Source: an uncultured Collinsella sp. (GTDB lineage Bacteria; Actinomycetota; Coriobacteriia; Coriobacteriales; Coriobacteriaceae). From it: a stretch of DNA of 21,238 nucleotides. A program made the translations under genes and the position numbers. Below, piece by piece: positions 20,560 to 21,238 of this stretch (position 1 is the stretch's first letter; each line of letters begins with the position of its first letter). The notes under the pieces are model-generated. The model worked only from the letters and a program-made list of their open reading frames with translations. It was not told where the DNA came from and searched no databases. The DNA lies in the NCBI GenBank assembly GCA_902492825.1, contig CABUMZ010000016.1, forward strand, positions 1 through 21,238. The letters run 5' to 3'.

Positions 20560-21238
20560 ATGTACGATACGGGATCGACAACGTTTATGCTCATCTGCAC
20601 CATGCTCGTGTTTTTAATGACACCGGGTCTGGCGTTTTTCTATGGCGGTCTGTCTAGGCGCAAAAATGTCATCAACACCATGCTCATGTGCTTTGGCGCC
20701 ATTGGTCTGGTTGGTGTGCTGTGGATTGTTGCCGGCTGGTCGCTGGCCTACGGCGGCGACGGTTCCAGCCCGTTTATTGGAGGCCTTGACCAGCTGCTGT
20801 GCCTGCCGGTGCTCGGCCAGGTGCTGCAGGCGGCCGAGGGCACCGCGTCGGACGGCGCCGTCTACCCGGAGATTATCAACATCGCCTTCCAGATGGCGTT
20901 TGCCATGATCACGGCTGCTATCGTCACGGGCAGCCTGGCCGGCCGCGTTAAGTTTGGGGCCATGACGGCCTTCCTGGGCATTTGGCTGCTCGTGGTCTAT
21001 GCGCCGCTCGCCCACATGGTTTGGGGCGGCGAGGGCTCCTTTATCGGCGACATTATCGGCGCGCTCGACTTTGCCGGTGGCGACGTGGTGCACATCTCGT
21101 CCGGTCTCACGGGTCTGATTCTTTGCTTAATGCTCGGCCGTCGTCGCGGCTTTGGCATGGTGAGCTACCGTCCGCATAACGTGCCGTTTGTGGCGCTGGG
21201 CGCCGGGCTGCTTTGGTTTGGCTGGTTTGGCTTTAACG
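20560..21238 (+). CDS. amt: Ammonium transporter (Amt family), cut by window end
   Basis: A membrane channel or carrier for ammonium, working as a trimer. The first 226 codons are present and open to the edge. Marks are FFYGGLSRRKNVIN near the start, FQMAFAMIT, YAPLAHMVWG, and DFAGGDVVHISSG, the last containing the first of the twin pore histidines. Several hydrophobic segments are clear. The start ATG follows AAGGGGGAG. There is no signal peptide of the AmtB kind ahead of the first segment. A glnK/glnB gene often follows amt but would lie outside the window. Confidence 0.94.
   Translation, partial: MYDTGSTTFMLICTMLVFLMTPGLAFFYGGLSRRKNVINTMLMCFGAIGLVGVLWIVAGWSLAYGGDGSSPFIGGLDQLLCLPVLGQVLQAAEGTASDGAVYPEIINIAFQMAFAMITAAIVTGSLAGRVKFGAMTAFLGIWLLVVYAPLAHMVWGGEGSFIGDIIGALDFAGGDVVHISSGLTGLILCLMLGRRRGFGMVSYRPHNVPFVALGAGLLWFGWFGFN

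Overview
The window is GC-rich (roughly 60% by eye) and densely coded, with good Shine-Dalgarno sites and mixed gene orientation. Protein sequences and intergenic style suggest a gut Actinomycetota of the class Coriobacteriia, most likely Collinsella or a close relative. That placement is inference from familiarity, since there is no rRNA or marker gene here. There is no rRNA, tRNA, CRISPR array, transposase or phage gene. Most genes are housekeeping or nutrient-acquisition genes.

Layout. 1-51: start of an XRE-type regulator (minus strand, cut by the window edge). 52-487: gene-free, with a 20-bp inverted repeat and a ~95-nt near-palindrome. 488-2793 (minus): a phosphofructokinase and a membrane-anchored Ntn amidohydrolase. 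2955-4340 (plus): an M18 aminopeptidase. 4555-5422 (plus): a RelB/DinJ-like antitoxin overlapping a PIN-domain toxin. 5423-5652: gene-free, with two direct repeats and a 98-nt rod-shaped foldable element. 5653-7607 (minus): a D-2-hydroxyacid dehydrogenase and a methionine aminopeptidase with a SEC-C zinc motif. 7768-8544 (minus): a radical SAM protein. 8780-9577 (plus): an alpha/beta hydrolase. 9788-12048 (plus): a GGDEF-REC-HD-GYP protein followed by an Hpt protein. 12152-16473 (minus): a glutamate-type amino-acid ABC transporter (binding protein, two permeases, ATPase) with a C26 gamma-glutamyl hydrolase at the end. 16770-18551 (minus): a short DXS-like transketolase. 18781-20361 (plus): an HD-domain protein coupled to a COG4905-type membrane protein. 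20560-end (plus): an ammonium transporter, cut by the window edge.

How the genes fit together. The ABC operon plus the C26 hydrolase and the nearby amt suggest nitrogen and glutamate acquisition, supported by peptide turnover (M18 peptidase, map). The c-di-GMP protein and Hpt form a signalling pair with no histidine kinase in the window.

What stands out. (1) The 5514-5611 element folds on the plus strand into a long rod containing three tandem G.A motifs; this asymmetry suggests a plus-strand RNA. (2) At least three families of intergenic hairpins recur within 21 kb. (3) The DXS-like enzyme lacks residues that bind the acceptor substrate in canonical DXS. (4) The c-di-GMP protein has a dead GGDEF with an intact I-site, joined to an apparently active HD-GYP. 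(5) The toxin-antitoxin pair combines a RelB/DinJ-like antitoxin with a PIN toxin.
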